A stretch of 64,000 nucleotides of DNA from Halobacterium rubrum (GTDB taxonomy: Archaea > Halobacteriota > Halobacteria > Halobacteriales > Halobacteriaceae). Below, in pieces: positions 1 to 7,945 of the stretch. The stretch covers positions 806,001-870,000 of the forward strand of contig NZ_JAJQQZ010000001.1 in NCBI RefSeq assembly GCF_021729015.1, given 5' to 3'. The notes under the pieces were generated by a model. It saw only the letters and a list, made by a program, of their open reading frames with translations. It was not told the DNA's origin and made no database searches. The position numbers were made by a program, and so were the translations under genes. How positions within the stretch are numbered: the first letter of the stretch is position 1; each line of letters begins with the position of its first letter.

Positions 1-707
1 TGGCCGGCGCCGCCGCCGTCGGCGCCCGAACCACCAGCGACCACCCCACGGCCCTCGTCTGGGGGTACGGGCTGGCGTCGGGCGCGATGGTCACCAGCGC
101 CGCCGCTTTCCTCCTCCCGCAGGCCATCGGCTACGCCGCCAAACCCGGCGGATTCGGCGTCGCCGCCGGCATCCTCACCGGGTTCGGCGCCCACACCATC
201 GGCCACCGGCTCTCCCACCTCGACCTCCCGCTGGACCGGACCACCGCCGAGCTCTCCGCGCACTCGCTGGCCGCCGGCTCCATCATCGGCGTCGTCTACA
301 CCGCCATGCCCGACCTCGGTCCGCTCCTCGGGCTCGCCATCGTCTCCCACAAGGGCCCCGCCGGCTACGCCGCCGCCCGCCGTCTCGTCCGGAACGGCCG
401 CTCCCCGGCGATGCTGCTGTTGCCCGCCGCCGGCGTCGGCATCGCCGCCCTCGCTGTCACCGTCGTCTCCTTCCCCACGGACCCGACCTTCCGCGCCGTC
501 GTCTTCGGCTTCGCCGCCGGCATCTTCCTCCACGTCGCCATGGACTTCCTGCCGCACTGCGAGACCGGCAGCGACGTCCACGACGCCGTCACGCGCTCGG
601 ACCACGACCACGACCACGGCCGCCTCGACAGCCTCCGCCAGCAGGCCGTCCTCTCGACGGCCATCGGCGCCGTCGCCGTCGCTACCGCATGGCTGCTGTT
701 GCAGTAA
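1..707 (+). CDS. ZIP-family metal permease, 5' truncated by window edge
   Basis: The reading frame is open from base 3 to the stop at 707, so the N-terminus lies outside the window; the first internal Met is at 87. The protein is hydrophobic with several membrane segments. It carries ZIP-like helices: a histidine-bearing segment AHSLAAGSIIG, a conserved SHKGPAGYAAARRL stretch and a late helix GIFLHVAMDFLPHCE with metal-ligand His and Glu. A His/Asp-rich loop (HDHDHGR) precedes the last helix. ZIP proteins move Zn2+ or other divalent cations across the cytoplasmic membrane. The substrate cannot be read from the sequence. It converges on the next gene with only 27 nt between them. Confidence 0.7.
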   Translation, partial: AGAAAVGARTTSDHPTALVWGYGLASGAMVTSAAAFLLPQAIGYAAKPGGFGVAAGILTGFGAHTIGHRLSHLDLPLDRTTAELSAHSLAAGSIIGVVYTAMPDLGPLLGLAIVSHKGPAGYAAARRLVRNGRSPAMLLLPAAGVGIAALAVTVVSFPTDPTFRAVVFGFAAGIFLHVAMDFLPHCETGSDVHDAVTRSDHDHDHGRLDSLRQQAVLSTAIGAVAVATAWLLLQ

Positions 708-734
708 CACGCTCGCTTCTGTCGTCGTCACTGT

Positions 735-1190
735 TCACGTCCGCTCGACCCAGAGCAGCGCAGCCGCCACGAGTACGTACGCGGCGCCGACCGCCAGCAG
801 CCAGCCCCGGGTCGCCGGCCGCAACAGCAGGCCCACGAGCCCGATGCCGTACCCAACCCCCAGTAGCGCGCCGGTCGCCGTCCGCCCCCAGTTCGTACCG
901 TCGTAGGCGGGCCCTCGAGCCGTTTCGGCGAGGCGTTCGACAACTGTGGCGGCCGGCAGCAGCGCGACGAGCAGCGGAGCGACGGGAACGACGCCCCAGA
1001 GCGCGCCGAGTGCGCCGGCAGCGATACCGGGGTAGACGCCGGAGCAGCGGGCACACAGCCGAACCCGGGCGTCGAACCCCGGCACTGGAACTGCGTGACA
1101 CCGGTCCCAGTCCTCGCGCTCGTGATGCGAGAGGACGTACTGGCCGGTCGCCCGCAGCCCCGCCGCGAGTTCGGACCCGAGTGCGCTCAC
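735..1190 (-). CDS. DUF2085 membrane protein
   Basis: A 151-aa protein with an N-terminal Cys/His region (RCHAVPV, then CARCSGVYPG) followed by three or four membrane helices. That arrangement is typical of DUF2085 proteins, small membrane proteins of unknown function with a conserved C-A-R-C-S-G motif. It lies 12 nt downstream of the TM2-domain gene on the same strand, so the two are probably co-transcribed. The Cys/His motif suggests metal binding, but no role is established. Confidence 0.7.
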   Translation of the reverse strand: MSALGSELAAGLRATGQYVLSHHEREDWDRCHAVPVPGFDARVRLCARCSGVYPGIAAGALGALWGVVPVAPLLVALLPAATVVERLAETARGPAYDGTNWGRTATGALLGVGYGIGLVGLLLRPATRGWLLAVGAAYVLVAAALLWVERT

Positions 1191-1202
1191 TGGCCGGGAC
1201 CC

Positions 1203-1652
1203 TCAGGCGTACTGGCGCTGGAACTCCTCCTCGGACTTCACGAGGTAGACGATGCCCTCGACGAACCCGACGATTGCGGGGATGAACGTCCAGAAGAAAC
1301 AGAGGTACAGCAGCCCCAGTTTCGTCTGCCCGAGGTAGAACTTGTGCGCGCCGAAGCCGCCCAGCAGCAGCGCCAGCAGCGCTGCCGCCACCCGGTCGCT
1401 GTCGCCGCGTCCGGCACTCATCCCCGCTGTCTGCCGGACCCCACAGTCCGGGCAGAGCTCGGCGTCCCGGTTGAGCACCGTCCCACAGTTCGTGCAGTAC
1501 TTCTCGTCGCTTGACCGACCCGGACCGCCACTCGACGGGAGCTTCTTCTGTCCCACGCCGCACTCCGGACAGACCTCGGCGGCGGCGTCGATCTGTTCAC
1601 CGCAGGAGATGCAGTGCCCGCCGCTGCCGTCTCCGTGTCCTGTCTCGCTCAC
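1203..1652 (-). CDS. TM2-domain protein with two zinc ribbons
   Basis: A GTG start at 1652 gives 149 aa. The frame is open further upstream, but that extension is Arg/Ser-rich and is a shadow of the TFS gene. The N-terminal half has two CxxC...CxxC zinc ribbons (CISCGEQ...CPECGV and CTNCGT...CPDCGV). The C-terminal half is a TM2 domain: a first helix LLALLLGGFGAHKFYLGQ, a glycine-rich turn, and a second helix LYLCFFWTFIPAIVGFVEGI. TM2 proteins are small membrane proteins of unclear role. The two ribbons suggest a membrane-tethered zinc module. Confidence 0.8.
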   Translation of the reverse strand: MSETGHGDGSGGHCISCGEQIDAAAEVCPECGVGQKKLPSSGGPGRSSDEKYCTNCGTVLNRDAELCPDCGVRQTAGMSAGRGDSDRVAAALLALLLGGFGAHKFYLGQTKLGLLYLCFFWTFIPAIVGFVEGIVYLVKSEEEFQRQYA

Positions 1653-1716
1653 GGTGGCTGCATCGAGAATCGCCGGTAAATAACTGCCGGCACCCCTCGC
1701 CGGGTGCTGAGAGTAG

Positions 1717-2034
1717 TCAGCTGTAGTCCCGCCACCGGTTCCCGCACTCCTGGCACTTGAAGAAGCGCGTCGGCGGCTCGTCGGCGCTCCCGGTCTGCTT
1801 GATGGTGTACCACGCCTCGCCGTGGCCACACTCCGGACACGTCTCCTCGGCGGTCGGCTTCCCCTCGAAGTTCGCGTCCTCGCTGGTCTCGATGACGTCG
1901 CTGGTGTCCTGCTCGGCGGTCTGAACGAACCCCTCGTCGCTCTCGCTGTCGGCGCTCGCGCCGCAGGACGCACACACCATCTCGCCGTCGTCCTGCTTGT
2001 GCATCATCGAGCCGCACTCGTCGCAGAACTGCAT
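1717..2034 (-). CDS. tfs: Transcription factor S (TFIIS/RPB9-like cleavage factor)
   Basis: At 105 aa this has the usual archaeal TFS size. An N-terminal zinc ribbon (CDECGSMM...CASCG) is followed by an acidic linker and a C-terminal zinc ribbon (CPECGH...CQECGNRW). The tip of the second ribbon reads QTGSADEPPTRFFKC and keeps the Asp-Glu pair that enters the RNA polymerase secondary channel and stimulates cleavage of backtracked RNA. The residue before SADE is Gly, where many TFIIS proteins have Arg. It lies 8 nt downstream of an acidic Cys-cluster gene on the same strand. Confidence 0.93.
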   Translation of the reverse strand: MQFCDECGSMMHKQDDGEMVCASCGASADSESDEGFVQTAEQDTSDVIETSEDANFEGKPTAEETCPECGHGEAWYTIKQTGSADEPPTRFFKCQECGNRWRDYS

Positions 2035-2042
2035 ACCTCCCG

Positions 2043-2627
2043 CTACTCGTGGTCGCCGGAAAAGTCACTCGGGTCGTCTCGGGCCTCACGCTCCGCCACA
2101 ATCGGGCAGTCCACGACCCGGAAGTGGCCGGTGTCGACCTCCGCCGCGATGGTCGTGCCGTCGTGCGTGCACGCCGTCTCCGGCGGGTCAGCGAAGTGCG
2201 GGCAGCCGTGACAGAGACTCTTCTCCACGACGGTCACGTCGCCGTCGGCGTCCTCGGCCACCCCGGTGTCGGCCGAGACCGCGTCGGCGTCCACGACCGG
2301 TTCGTCGGCCGACTCCTCCAGCTCCGCCCAGACGGCGTCCTCGTCGACGTCCCCGACCTCCATCTCCGCGAACAGCTCCTCGAAGTCGTCGCTCTCGCCG
2401 GCGTCGTCGCGCTCGCGTCGCTCGTCGACGTCCCGCCGCAAGTCGGACAGCGGCGCGTCCGGCCCGGACTCCCGGTCGTCGCTCACCCGCTCGCCTCCGT
2501 GGTCTGCACCGTCGTCGTGGGTGGGGCTGCTGTCGCGTTCGTCGTCCCGGTCGTCCGCCTCGTCGGTTCCACTGCCGGCGCCGCCCCCGAGTGACCGGTT
2601 CCGCCGCGGGTCGTCGTCGCCGCTCAC
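2043..2627 (-). CDS. Acidic conserved protein with C-terminal Cys/His cluster
   Basis: A 194-aa protein, not recognised. The first ~100 residues are very acidic and low in complexity. The C-terminal ~60 residues hold CHGCPHF, then ACTHDG and a late DCPIV, giving four Cys plus His that could bind zinc or an Fe-S centre. Its ATG overlaps the stop of the upstream coiled-coil gene (ATGA), so the two are translationally coupled, and TFS follows 8 nt downstream. The context suggests a role linked to DNA or RNA transactions, which is inference only. Confidence 0.75.
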   Translation of the reverse strand: MSGDDDPRRNRSLGGGAGSGTDEADDRDDERDSSPTHDDGADHGGERVSDDRESGPDAPLSDLRRDVDERRERDDAGESDDFEELFAEMEVGDVDEDAVWAELEESADEPVVDADAVSADTGVAEDADGDVTVVEKSLCHGCPHFADPPETACTHDGTTIAAEVDTGHFRVVDCPIVAEREARDDPSDFSGDHE

Positions 2628-3703
2628 GGCTCACCACCACCCGGACCGCCGTCGGGGCGACCGCCTCCGTCGTCGGTCGCGTCCAGCACCTCTGCCGGCT
2701 CTACCGCCTCGTCGCCGTCCTCGCCGTCGGCCCCGGCGCTGCCGCCGGACCGGTCACCAGAGCCGGCGCCCGACGCCATCTCCTCCAGCGTCTCCGTCTC
2801 CGCGCCGAGCCACGACCCCTCGCCGTCCTCGCCGGCCGGCCCACCGGTCCCGTCGTCGTCGTCCAGCCACGGCCGCCCGGCGGCGAGCGCGGGTGTCGCA
2901 CCCGTCTCCAGCGTGTGGCTGCTGAACCAGCCCGCGTCCGGCGACACGTCCTCGAACGGCGCCCCGCAGAACGGACACTCCGGCGCCGTCAGCAGCGCCA
3001 CGTCCACGGACTGCCCGCAGTCCTCGCAGTCCGCCTCCCGCACGTCGGCGACGTTCGCCGCGCGCTTCAGCGCGTCCGTGCGGGCCCGCCGGGCCTCCGC
3101 GGCGCCGACGGTTCGCACCGCCTCCCGCATCGACACCACCGCCCGCGCGAGCGTCGTCACCTTCCCCGAGAGCGCCTCAACCTCCTCGTCGAGGAACTCC
3201 AGGACCTCCTCGAAGTTCTCGAACCCCGCGTCCACGCGGTCGGTCAGGTCCGCAACGTCCCCAGTGAGCGCCGCCGCCTCCTCGTCGACGCGCTCGGCGG
3301 CAGCCAGCGCCTCCCGCACGTCCGCCGCCAGCTCCGGGTGGTCGTGGTCTGCCTCGGCCTTCCCGTCGGCCTCCCGCTTGACCTGGACCACGCGCTCCCG
3401 GACGTCCTGGAGCTTCTCGTCGAAGTCGGCCTCCGCGTCGGCCACCCGTGACTCCGCGTCGTCGAGTCTGGTCTCCGTTGCCGCGATGCGCTCGGCGAGG
3501 TCGTCGAGGCGGTCGGCGTACTCGTCGCTCGTCGCGAGGTCCGCCGTCATCTCGCCGTCCTCCACACTGCGGTAGGCGGCGACGACGCGCTTCAGGAACG
3601 CCTCCTCGTCCATCCCCAGTTCCTCCGCTCGGTCGGCCAGCCACGCGGCGGCCGGCCCCTCCAGCGTCGCGCTCTCGACGCCGTCCGACGTGCCGTCGGC
3701 CAT
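2624..3703 (-). CDS. Coiled-coil protein with CxxC zinc ribbon
   Basis: A 359-aa protein. Residues ~1-50 form a helical segment that looks like a small DNA-binding or dimerisation module. Residues ~60-215 are a long heptad-rich coiled coil. A zinc ribbon follows (CEDCGQ...CPFCGAPF), then a disordered acidic Gly/Asp tail. It begins a minus-strand run that continues into the Cys-cluster gene, TFS, TM2 and DUF2085 genes. A TATA-like stretch (TTAAGGATA on the minus strand, about 3726-3734) lies ~27 nt before the ATG, and a GGTGA Shine-Dalgarno-like motif sits just before the start. Function unknown. Confidence 0.75.
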   Translation of the reverse strand: MADGTSDGVESATLEGPAAAWLADRAEELGMDEEAFLKRVVAAYRSVEDGEMTADLATSDEYADRLDDLAERIAATETRLDDAESRVADAEADFDEKLQDVRERVVQVKREADGKAEADHDHPELAADVREALAAAERVDEEAAALTGDVADLTDRVDAGFENFEEVLEFLDEEVEALSGKVTTLARAVVSMREAVRTVGAAEARRARTDALKRAANVADVREADCEDCGQSVDVALLTAPECPFCGAPFEDVSPDAGWFSSHTLETGATPALAAGRPWLDDDDGTGGPAGEDGEGSWLGAETETLEEMASGAGSGDRSGGSAGADGEDGDEAVEPAEVLDATDDGGGRPDGGPGGGEP

Positions 3704-3747
3704 TCACCCGACCTTACCGGCCAGTATCCTTAACCGTTCGGGGGCGC

Positions 3748-4587
3748 CTACCGGATCTTCCGCACGTCGCTGACGTCGAACCCGGCGTCGTGGATCTCCG
3801 TCTCGAACTGCACGATGTCCTCCTCCTCGAGGCGTCCGAGCACGCCCCGGAACTCCCGCACGAACATCGTCCGCACGCGCTCGTTGCCCCCGCTCTCCCA
3901 CGCGAAGTCCACCGTGCCGTCGACGGACGTCATCAGGCTCCCGAGCTCCTCGCTGGTCACCGCGTCCCGCGTCAGATGCAGCAGAATCAGCCCACCCCAC
4001 TCCCGGGCCGCCTTCCGCAGGCCCTTCAGGGTCATCACCACGTCGCCGAAGTCCATGTCCGACGACCGCGTCCCGATGAGGTCGTTCAGTGAGTCCACCA
4101 TCACCAGACTGCCGCTGGCGTGCTCGTCGAGGTAGTCGGCGAACCGCTCCAGCACGTCCCGGGTGTCCTCGCCCGTGTGTCCGAGGTCCTGCACCGACCG
4201 GTGTTCGCCGGCGTACCACGCCCGCGGCACCGGACTCAACTGGAAGTACTCCGGCGACAGGTCCGTGAACGTCACTGCGTCCGCACCCGCTCGGACGATC
4301 TCCTCGTCCATCGTGAACGCGATCTCGCGCTGCAACTCCGACTCGTCGGCCGTGAACGACACGTAGTGGATGTCCTCCGGCGGCCTCGCGTTCGCGTGCA
4401 GGTCGCCGTAGTGGAGGTCGAACAGCTCCCGGTCGGCGGACTCCACCGCGTTCATCATCGCCGCCGTGTACAGGAACTCCCGCGCCCCCGCACCGGCCTC
4501 CCCCGACAGGAGCACCACGCTCCCCTCCGGCGCCCCACCCCCGATGCGGCTGTCCAGCCGCGAAATGCCGAACGGAATCGTCGCCAT
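3748..4587 (-). CDS. RecA/KaiC-superfamily ATPase-like protein with degenerate P-loop
   Basis: A 279-aa single-domain protein of the KaiC/RadA/GvpD fold, the type often annotated in haloarchaea as HTR-like. The P-loop position reads GEAGAGAREF (residues ~29-38), so the GK(T/S) that contacts the phosphates is replaced by A-R-E. The Walker B-like strand SLVMVDSLNDL is intact, as is a late strand GGLILLHLTRDAV. It may bind nucleotide weakly or not at all and act as a structural or signalling protein. A promoter-like AAAAGACGTAAG stretch (minus strand, ~4611-4622) sits ~27 nt upstream. Confidence 0.75.
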   Translation of the reverse strand: MATIPFGISRLDSRIGGGAPEGSVVLLSGEAGAGAREFLYTAAMMNAVESADRELFDLHYGDLHANARPPEDIHYVSFTADESELQREIAFTMDEEIVRAGADAVTFTDLSPEYFQLSPVPRAWYAGEHRSVQDLGHTGEDTRDVLERFADYLDEHASGSLVMVDSLNDLIGTRSSDMDFGDVVMTLKGLRKAAREWGGLILLHLTRDAVTSEELGSLMTSVDGTVDFAWESGGNERVRTMFVREFRGVLGRLEEEDIVQFETEIHDAGFDVSDVRKIR

Positions 4588-4716
4588 GTCTCCCCGGTAG
4601 CGGGGTTCCGGCTTACGTCTTTTGCCGCCCGGCGCCGTGCGTGATTTCGCTTCGCTACTCGCTCGGGACAGGGTCCGGAAACCCCCGGCTGTGTCGCGGG
4701 CTGCCTCTGGTGGGAG

Positions 4717-5700
4717 TCAGTCGTCGCGGATTCGGGCGCCGACGTTGCGGGGCTCGGCGACGCGGACTTCGCCGTCGACGCCCGCTTCGGCGAGCGCGCG
4801 ACGGCCGGCGTCCCGGGCGGCGTCGGCGCGCTCGCGGTCGGTGACGCCGTAGACGGCCGGCCCCCACGAGGACTGGCCGGCGCCAGTGACTGCCGGTGTG
4901 TCCTCGAGGACGTCGACGAGGTCGCCGGCGGGCGGGCGGTAGACGCCGCCCTGCTCGCCGGCGTACCACGCGCCGTTCAGCCGCCCGACCTCGGCGACAC
5001 CCGCGCCGAAGGTGTCCACGTCGCCCGTCGCGACAGCCGGGAGCACGCGGTCGGTCACCACCGACGAGATGCGGTCGGCGAGTCCCGGGTCGGCGTTCTC
5101 CACCACCGCACGCATGCTGTCGTCCTCCTCGCTGCCCGCCTTGCCCGGTTCGGCGTCTGGGAGCACGAGCAGGAACCGCCAGTCTCCGGGAATCTCGTGG
5201 CGCGCCGCCACCGGTGGCACCGTCCACTCGCCACGCTCGGGACGCTCGGGCGTGAACTGGCTCGCCGGGTGGCCGGCGTCGAAGACGAACCCGCCCGCCT
5301 CGAACGCTGCGACGCCGACGCCGCTGCGACCGCCCCGACCGAGCGACGGGGCGTGCGCTCGGACTCCCGGCTCCCGACCGTGGACGCGCGCGACCGCCGC
5401 GAGCACCGCGAGCGCGAGCTGGGTGCCGGAGCCGAGGCCGACGTGCGCCGGCAACTCCGATTCCACGGTGACGGCGGCGCCCGGGACGTCGAGCAGGTGA
5501 CAGGCGCGCTCGACGTGTTCGCGAGCGCGGTCGTGACTGCACACGACCGACTCGGCGCGCTCGGCGGACACCGCCACCTGGGGCTCGTCGAGGGCGACGC
5601 CGAGGCTCCCGTAGAGGCGCTGGCGCGCCAGCGAGAGGTTCAGGAAGCCGAAGTGCAGCCGGGGCCCGGCCGCCACCCGCACGGACATACACACAGACAC
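4717..5700 (-). CDS. mptG: Beta-ribofuranosylaminobenzene 5'-phosphate synthase
   Basis: A 327-aa GHMP-superfamily protein. The substrate-binding glycine loop is LPAHVGLGSGTQLALA (residues ~104-119), and the N-terminal RLHFGFLNL and C-terminal GQSSWGPAVYG motifs fit the beta-RFAP synthase family. The enzyme condenses p-hydroxybenzoate or p-aminobenzoate with PRPP, losing CO2 and PPi, as the first committed step of methanopterin-type cofactor synthesis. A second in-frame Met lies at 5688 and could be the true start. Methenyl-H4MPT cyclohydrolase, an enzyme that uses this cofactor, is encoded at 54886-55821. Confidence 0.85.
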   Translation of the reverse strand: MSVCMSVRVAAGPRLHFGFLNLSLARQRLYGSLGVALDEPQVAVSAERAESVVCSHDRAREHVERACHLLDVPGAAVTVESELPAHVGLGSGTQLALAVLAAVARVHGREPGVRAHAPSLGRGGRSGVGVAAFEAGGFVFDAGHPASQFTPERPERGEWTVPPVAARHEIPGDWRFLLVLPDAEPGKAGSEEDDSMRAVVENADPGLADRISSVVTDRVLPAVATGDVDTFGAGVAEVGRLNGAWYAGEQGGVYRPPAGDLVDVLEDTPAVTGAGQSSWGPAVYGVTDRERADAARDAGRRALAEAGVDGEVRVAEPRNVGARIRDD

Positions 5701-5744
5701 GGCTCCCGACTCGAAGGGGGTTGTGGCGGTGGCAAACGTTCCCG

Positions 5745-6707
5745 CTACTCGAAGGCGGCCGCGATGCGCTGTGCGACGACGGGTGCGCCGTTCTCGAAGT
5801 CCGGGTCGTCCGGGGGGTCCTCGACCGCCCGAACTGCGGACTCGGGGGATTCGGCGACGGCGAACCCTGGCTCGCCGCCCGCCTCGACGAACCGCGCGAC
5901 GCCCCGCTGCTCGCTCGTGAACGGGTAGACGACGCAGGGCGTGCCGGCGACGGCCGCCTCCATCACCGTGGAGTAGCCCGGGCAGACGACGGCGTTTGCC
6001 TCGCGCAGCACGGGCAGCATCGACCGGACGGTCGTCCAGCCGTCGCCCCCGACGACCGTCACGTCACGCCCGTGCTCGCGCAGGCGACTGGCGACCTCGT
6101 CGAGGTCGTCGGAGTACGTGCTCGGCGAGACGAGCACGTCGACGTCCGGCACGTCGCCCTCGAGGGGGACGTCGAGGGCGAGCGGCGGTACTCGCTCGAC
6201 GCCTCGCGGGTCCCCGGTGAGCGCCGGCCAGACGGCCGGGTAGAAGAACGACCGGCTGGCGGCGACCTGCTGGCGGGTGAGCAGCTTCGCGCCGACGCGC
6301 TCCGCGAGGTCGTCGTAGTAGCCGGGCGTGTTGTGCGTGCAGACGTACTGGCGGACACGAGCGAGCACCGCAGCCACCGATGCGAACATGTCGTCGGTGA
6401 TCACGCAGTCGGCGTCCACCCGCCGCAGCCAGCGGGCGACGTCGCGCACGCGACGGACGGCGTCCGGAACGCTCCCGGTCACCACGTCCAGCAGGGAGCC
6501 GCCGTCGCCCTGGTAGTCGCCGATGAAGTCCACCACGGTGGGCACGTACTCCTCGTACCCGAGCAACTCGACGAACTGTTCGCCCGGCCCACCACCCGCC
6601 AGCTCCACCGTCGCGCCGCGCGCCTCCAGCTCCCGGGCGACCGCCAGCATTCGGGTGGCGTGCCCGGCTCCCTCCGGGTAGTGCACGACGGCGACGGTGG
6701 CGTCCAT
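5745..6707 (-). CDS. GT-B family glycosyltransferase (MurG-like)
   Basis: The ATG at 6707 gives 320 aa and puts the strand MDATVAVVHYPEGAGHATRM at the N-terminus; nine further open codons upstream look spurious. The N-terminal Rossmann half carries a GAGHATR glycine loop. The C-terminal half has the donor-binding sequence VVCPGYSTVMEAAVAGTPCVVYPFTSEQ, as in MurG and related UDP-sugar transferases. The acceptor is unknown; cell-surface glycan or glycolipid synthesis is plausible. It is on the same strand as mptG, 44 nt away. Confidence 0.8.
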   Translation of the reverse strand: MDATVAVVHYPEGAGHATRMLAVARELEARGATVELAGGGPGEQFVELLGYEEYVPTVVDFIGDYQGDGGSLLDVVTGSVPDAVRRVRDVARWLRRVDADCVITDDMFASVAAVLARVRQYVCTHNTPGYYDDLAERVGAKLLTRQQVAASRSFFYPAVWPALTGDPRGVERVPPLALDVPLEGDVPDVDVLVSPSTYSDDLDEVASRLREHGRDVTVVGGDGWTTVRSMLPVLREANAVVCPGYSTVMEAAVAGTPCVVYPFTSEQRGVARFVEAGGEPGFAVAESPESAVRAVEDPPDDPDFENGAPVVAQRIAAAFE

Positions 6708-6761
6708 GCCCGGCAGTGCTCGCGGCCCACGCAAGCCGGTTTCGGTGGCGGCCCGCCACCA

Positions 6762-7202
6762 CTACTTCTTCGAGAGGAACTCGGGGAGCCGCAGCCGGTC
6801 GAGGTCGTCGCGCTTCAGACTGTCGAGGTCGATGCGCCGCAGGAAGTCCGGGAGGTCGTCGCGGTCCCGGCCACCGCGGTCGACGGCGATCTCGTCGCCC
6901 TCCTCCTCGCGGTACGTGATGAGCTTCGACCAGACGGCCGTCTCGCGGTCGGGGAAGTCCAGGTCGTCGTCGTCGCCGGCGCCCGACGCGAGTTCGCTGT
7001 CGAGGTTCGCGGCGTCGGTCTTCCCCTCGTCGTAGGCCATCTCCACGAGCGACCGGCCCGTCGCGGAGACGAGTTTGCGGTACTCGCCGGGGTAGGTGTC
7101 GCCGAGCGCGGCCGCTGCACCGAGGGCGTACGCCCGCCACACTGCCTCTTCGCGGCCGACGTCCTCGGGGTCCCAGTCAGTGTCGAAGCTCTGTTCGTAC
7201 AT
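6762..7202 (-). CDS. Conserved haloarchaeal protein of unknown function, paired with a KaiC-like ATPase
   Basis: A 146-aa soluble acidic protein with no recognised domain. Residues ~15-60 are Ala-rich and predicted helical. The C-terminus is a charged Leu/Asp/Arg repeat (DLPDFLRRIDLDSLKRDDLDRLRLPEF) that looks amphipathic and could be a protein-interaction segment. The start codon follows the stop of the upstream KaiC-like gene by one nucleotide, so co-translation with that ATPase is likely. A shared process is inference from the arrangement. Confidence 0.7.
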   Translation of the reverse strand: MYEQSFDTDWDPEDVGREEAVWRAYALGAAAALGDTYPGEYRKLVSATGRSLVEMAYDEGKTDAANLDSELASGAGDDDDLDFPDRETAVWSKLITYREEEGDEIAVDRGGRDRDDLPDFLRRIDLDSLKRDDLDRLRLPEFLSKK

Positions 7203-7203
7203 C

Positions 7204-7893
7204 CTACTCGGGCCTGACTTTCCGGCTCGGGTCGACGTTCAGCCCGCTGCCGGTGAACGCCACGTCCCGGATGTCGCAGTCGATGTTCGTCCCCCGCATC
7301 TTCACCACCTGCACGCCCCGGGTCATCCCGCCCTCCTCGAGGAAGTTGTGCAGGAAGATGACGCCGTGCGCGAGGTAGTGCTCCTCGCTGTACGCCGTCG
7401 GGTCCGTCATCTCCGACACGAGGAGGACGGTGGCGTCGGTCTGCTTGAGGTTCGTCGCGAAGTCCGTCACCTCCGTGTCCGGGTCGTCGGTGAAGTGGTC
7501 GAGCAGCATCGTCGAGTCGACGACCACCCGGTCGTAGTCCTCCTGGCGGATCATCGCCGCGAGCCGCGCCGAGAGCCCGGACTCGCGGCCGTAGCCCGAC
7601 AGCGACCGGCGCGCGCGTTCCATCGTGAGGTTCAGGAACTCGAAGCGGTCGGTGCTGGCGGCCTTGTCGAACCCGAACTCGTAGTTCGCCATGTCCTCGA
7701 CGAGTTCGTTGCGGGTCTCGTGCATCGTGACGTACAGCACGCTGTCGCCGTTCCGGATGCCCTCGGTGACGTACTGGGCGGCGAGTGTCGTCTTCCCGCT
7801 GCCGGGCGGCCCGCTCAGCGTGTAGAGCCGGCGCGCGGGCAGCCCGCCGTCGAGCAGGCGGTCGAGCCCGGTGGCGCCAGTCGAAATCCTCAT
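7204..7893 (-). CDS. KaiC-like RecA-superfamily ATPase, single domain
   Basis: A 229-aa protein. Walker A is GPPGSGKTT at residues ~28-36 and Walker B is YDRVVVDSTMLL at ~118-129. After a β-strand, YVTMHETRNEL carries a candidate catalytic Glu, and VLLVSEMTDPTAYSEEHYLAHGVIFL matches the KaiC core. With only one ATPase domain and no CheY-like partner nearby, it is a KaiC-like signalling or regulatory ATPase rather than a clock KaiC. A TATA-like GGTTTTAGC (minus strand, ~7916-7925) lies ~27 nt before the ATG, indicating a leaderless promoter. Confidence 0.85.
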   Translation of the reverse strand: MRISTGATGLDRLLDGGLPARRLYTLSGPPGSGKTTLAAQYVTEGIRNGDSVLYVTMHETRNELVEDMANYEFGFDKAASTDRFEFLNLTMERARRSLSGYGRESGLSARLAAMIRQEDYDRVVVDSTMLLDHFTDDPDTEVTDFATNLKQTDATVLLVSEMTDPTAYSEEHYLAHGVIFLHNFLEEGGMTRGVQVVKMRGTNIDCDIRDVAFTGSGLNVDPSRKVRPE

Positions 7894-7945
7894 CGGGCAC
7901 AGAGAGACGGTCGAGGGCTAAAACCTTCGGGGATGCCGGGGGCGG

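Noticed and set aside
1653-1973. N-terminal extension of the TM2 protein
   Set aside because: It overlaps tfs in another frame and is Arg/Ser-rich; the GTG at 1652 gives the normal domain layout.
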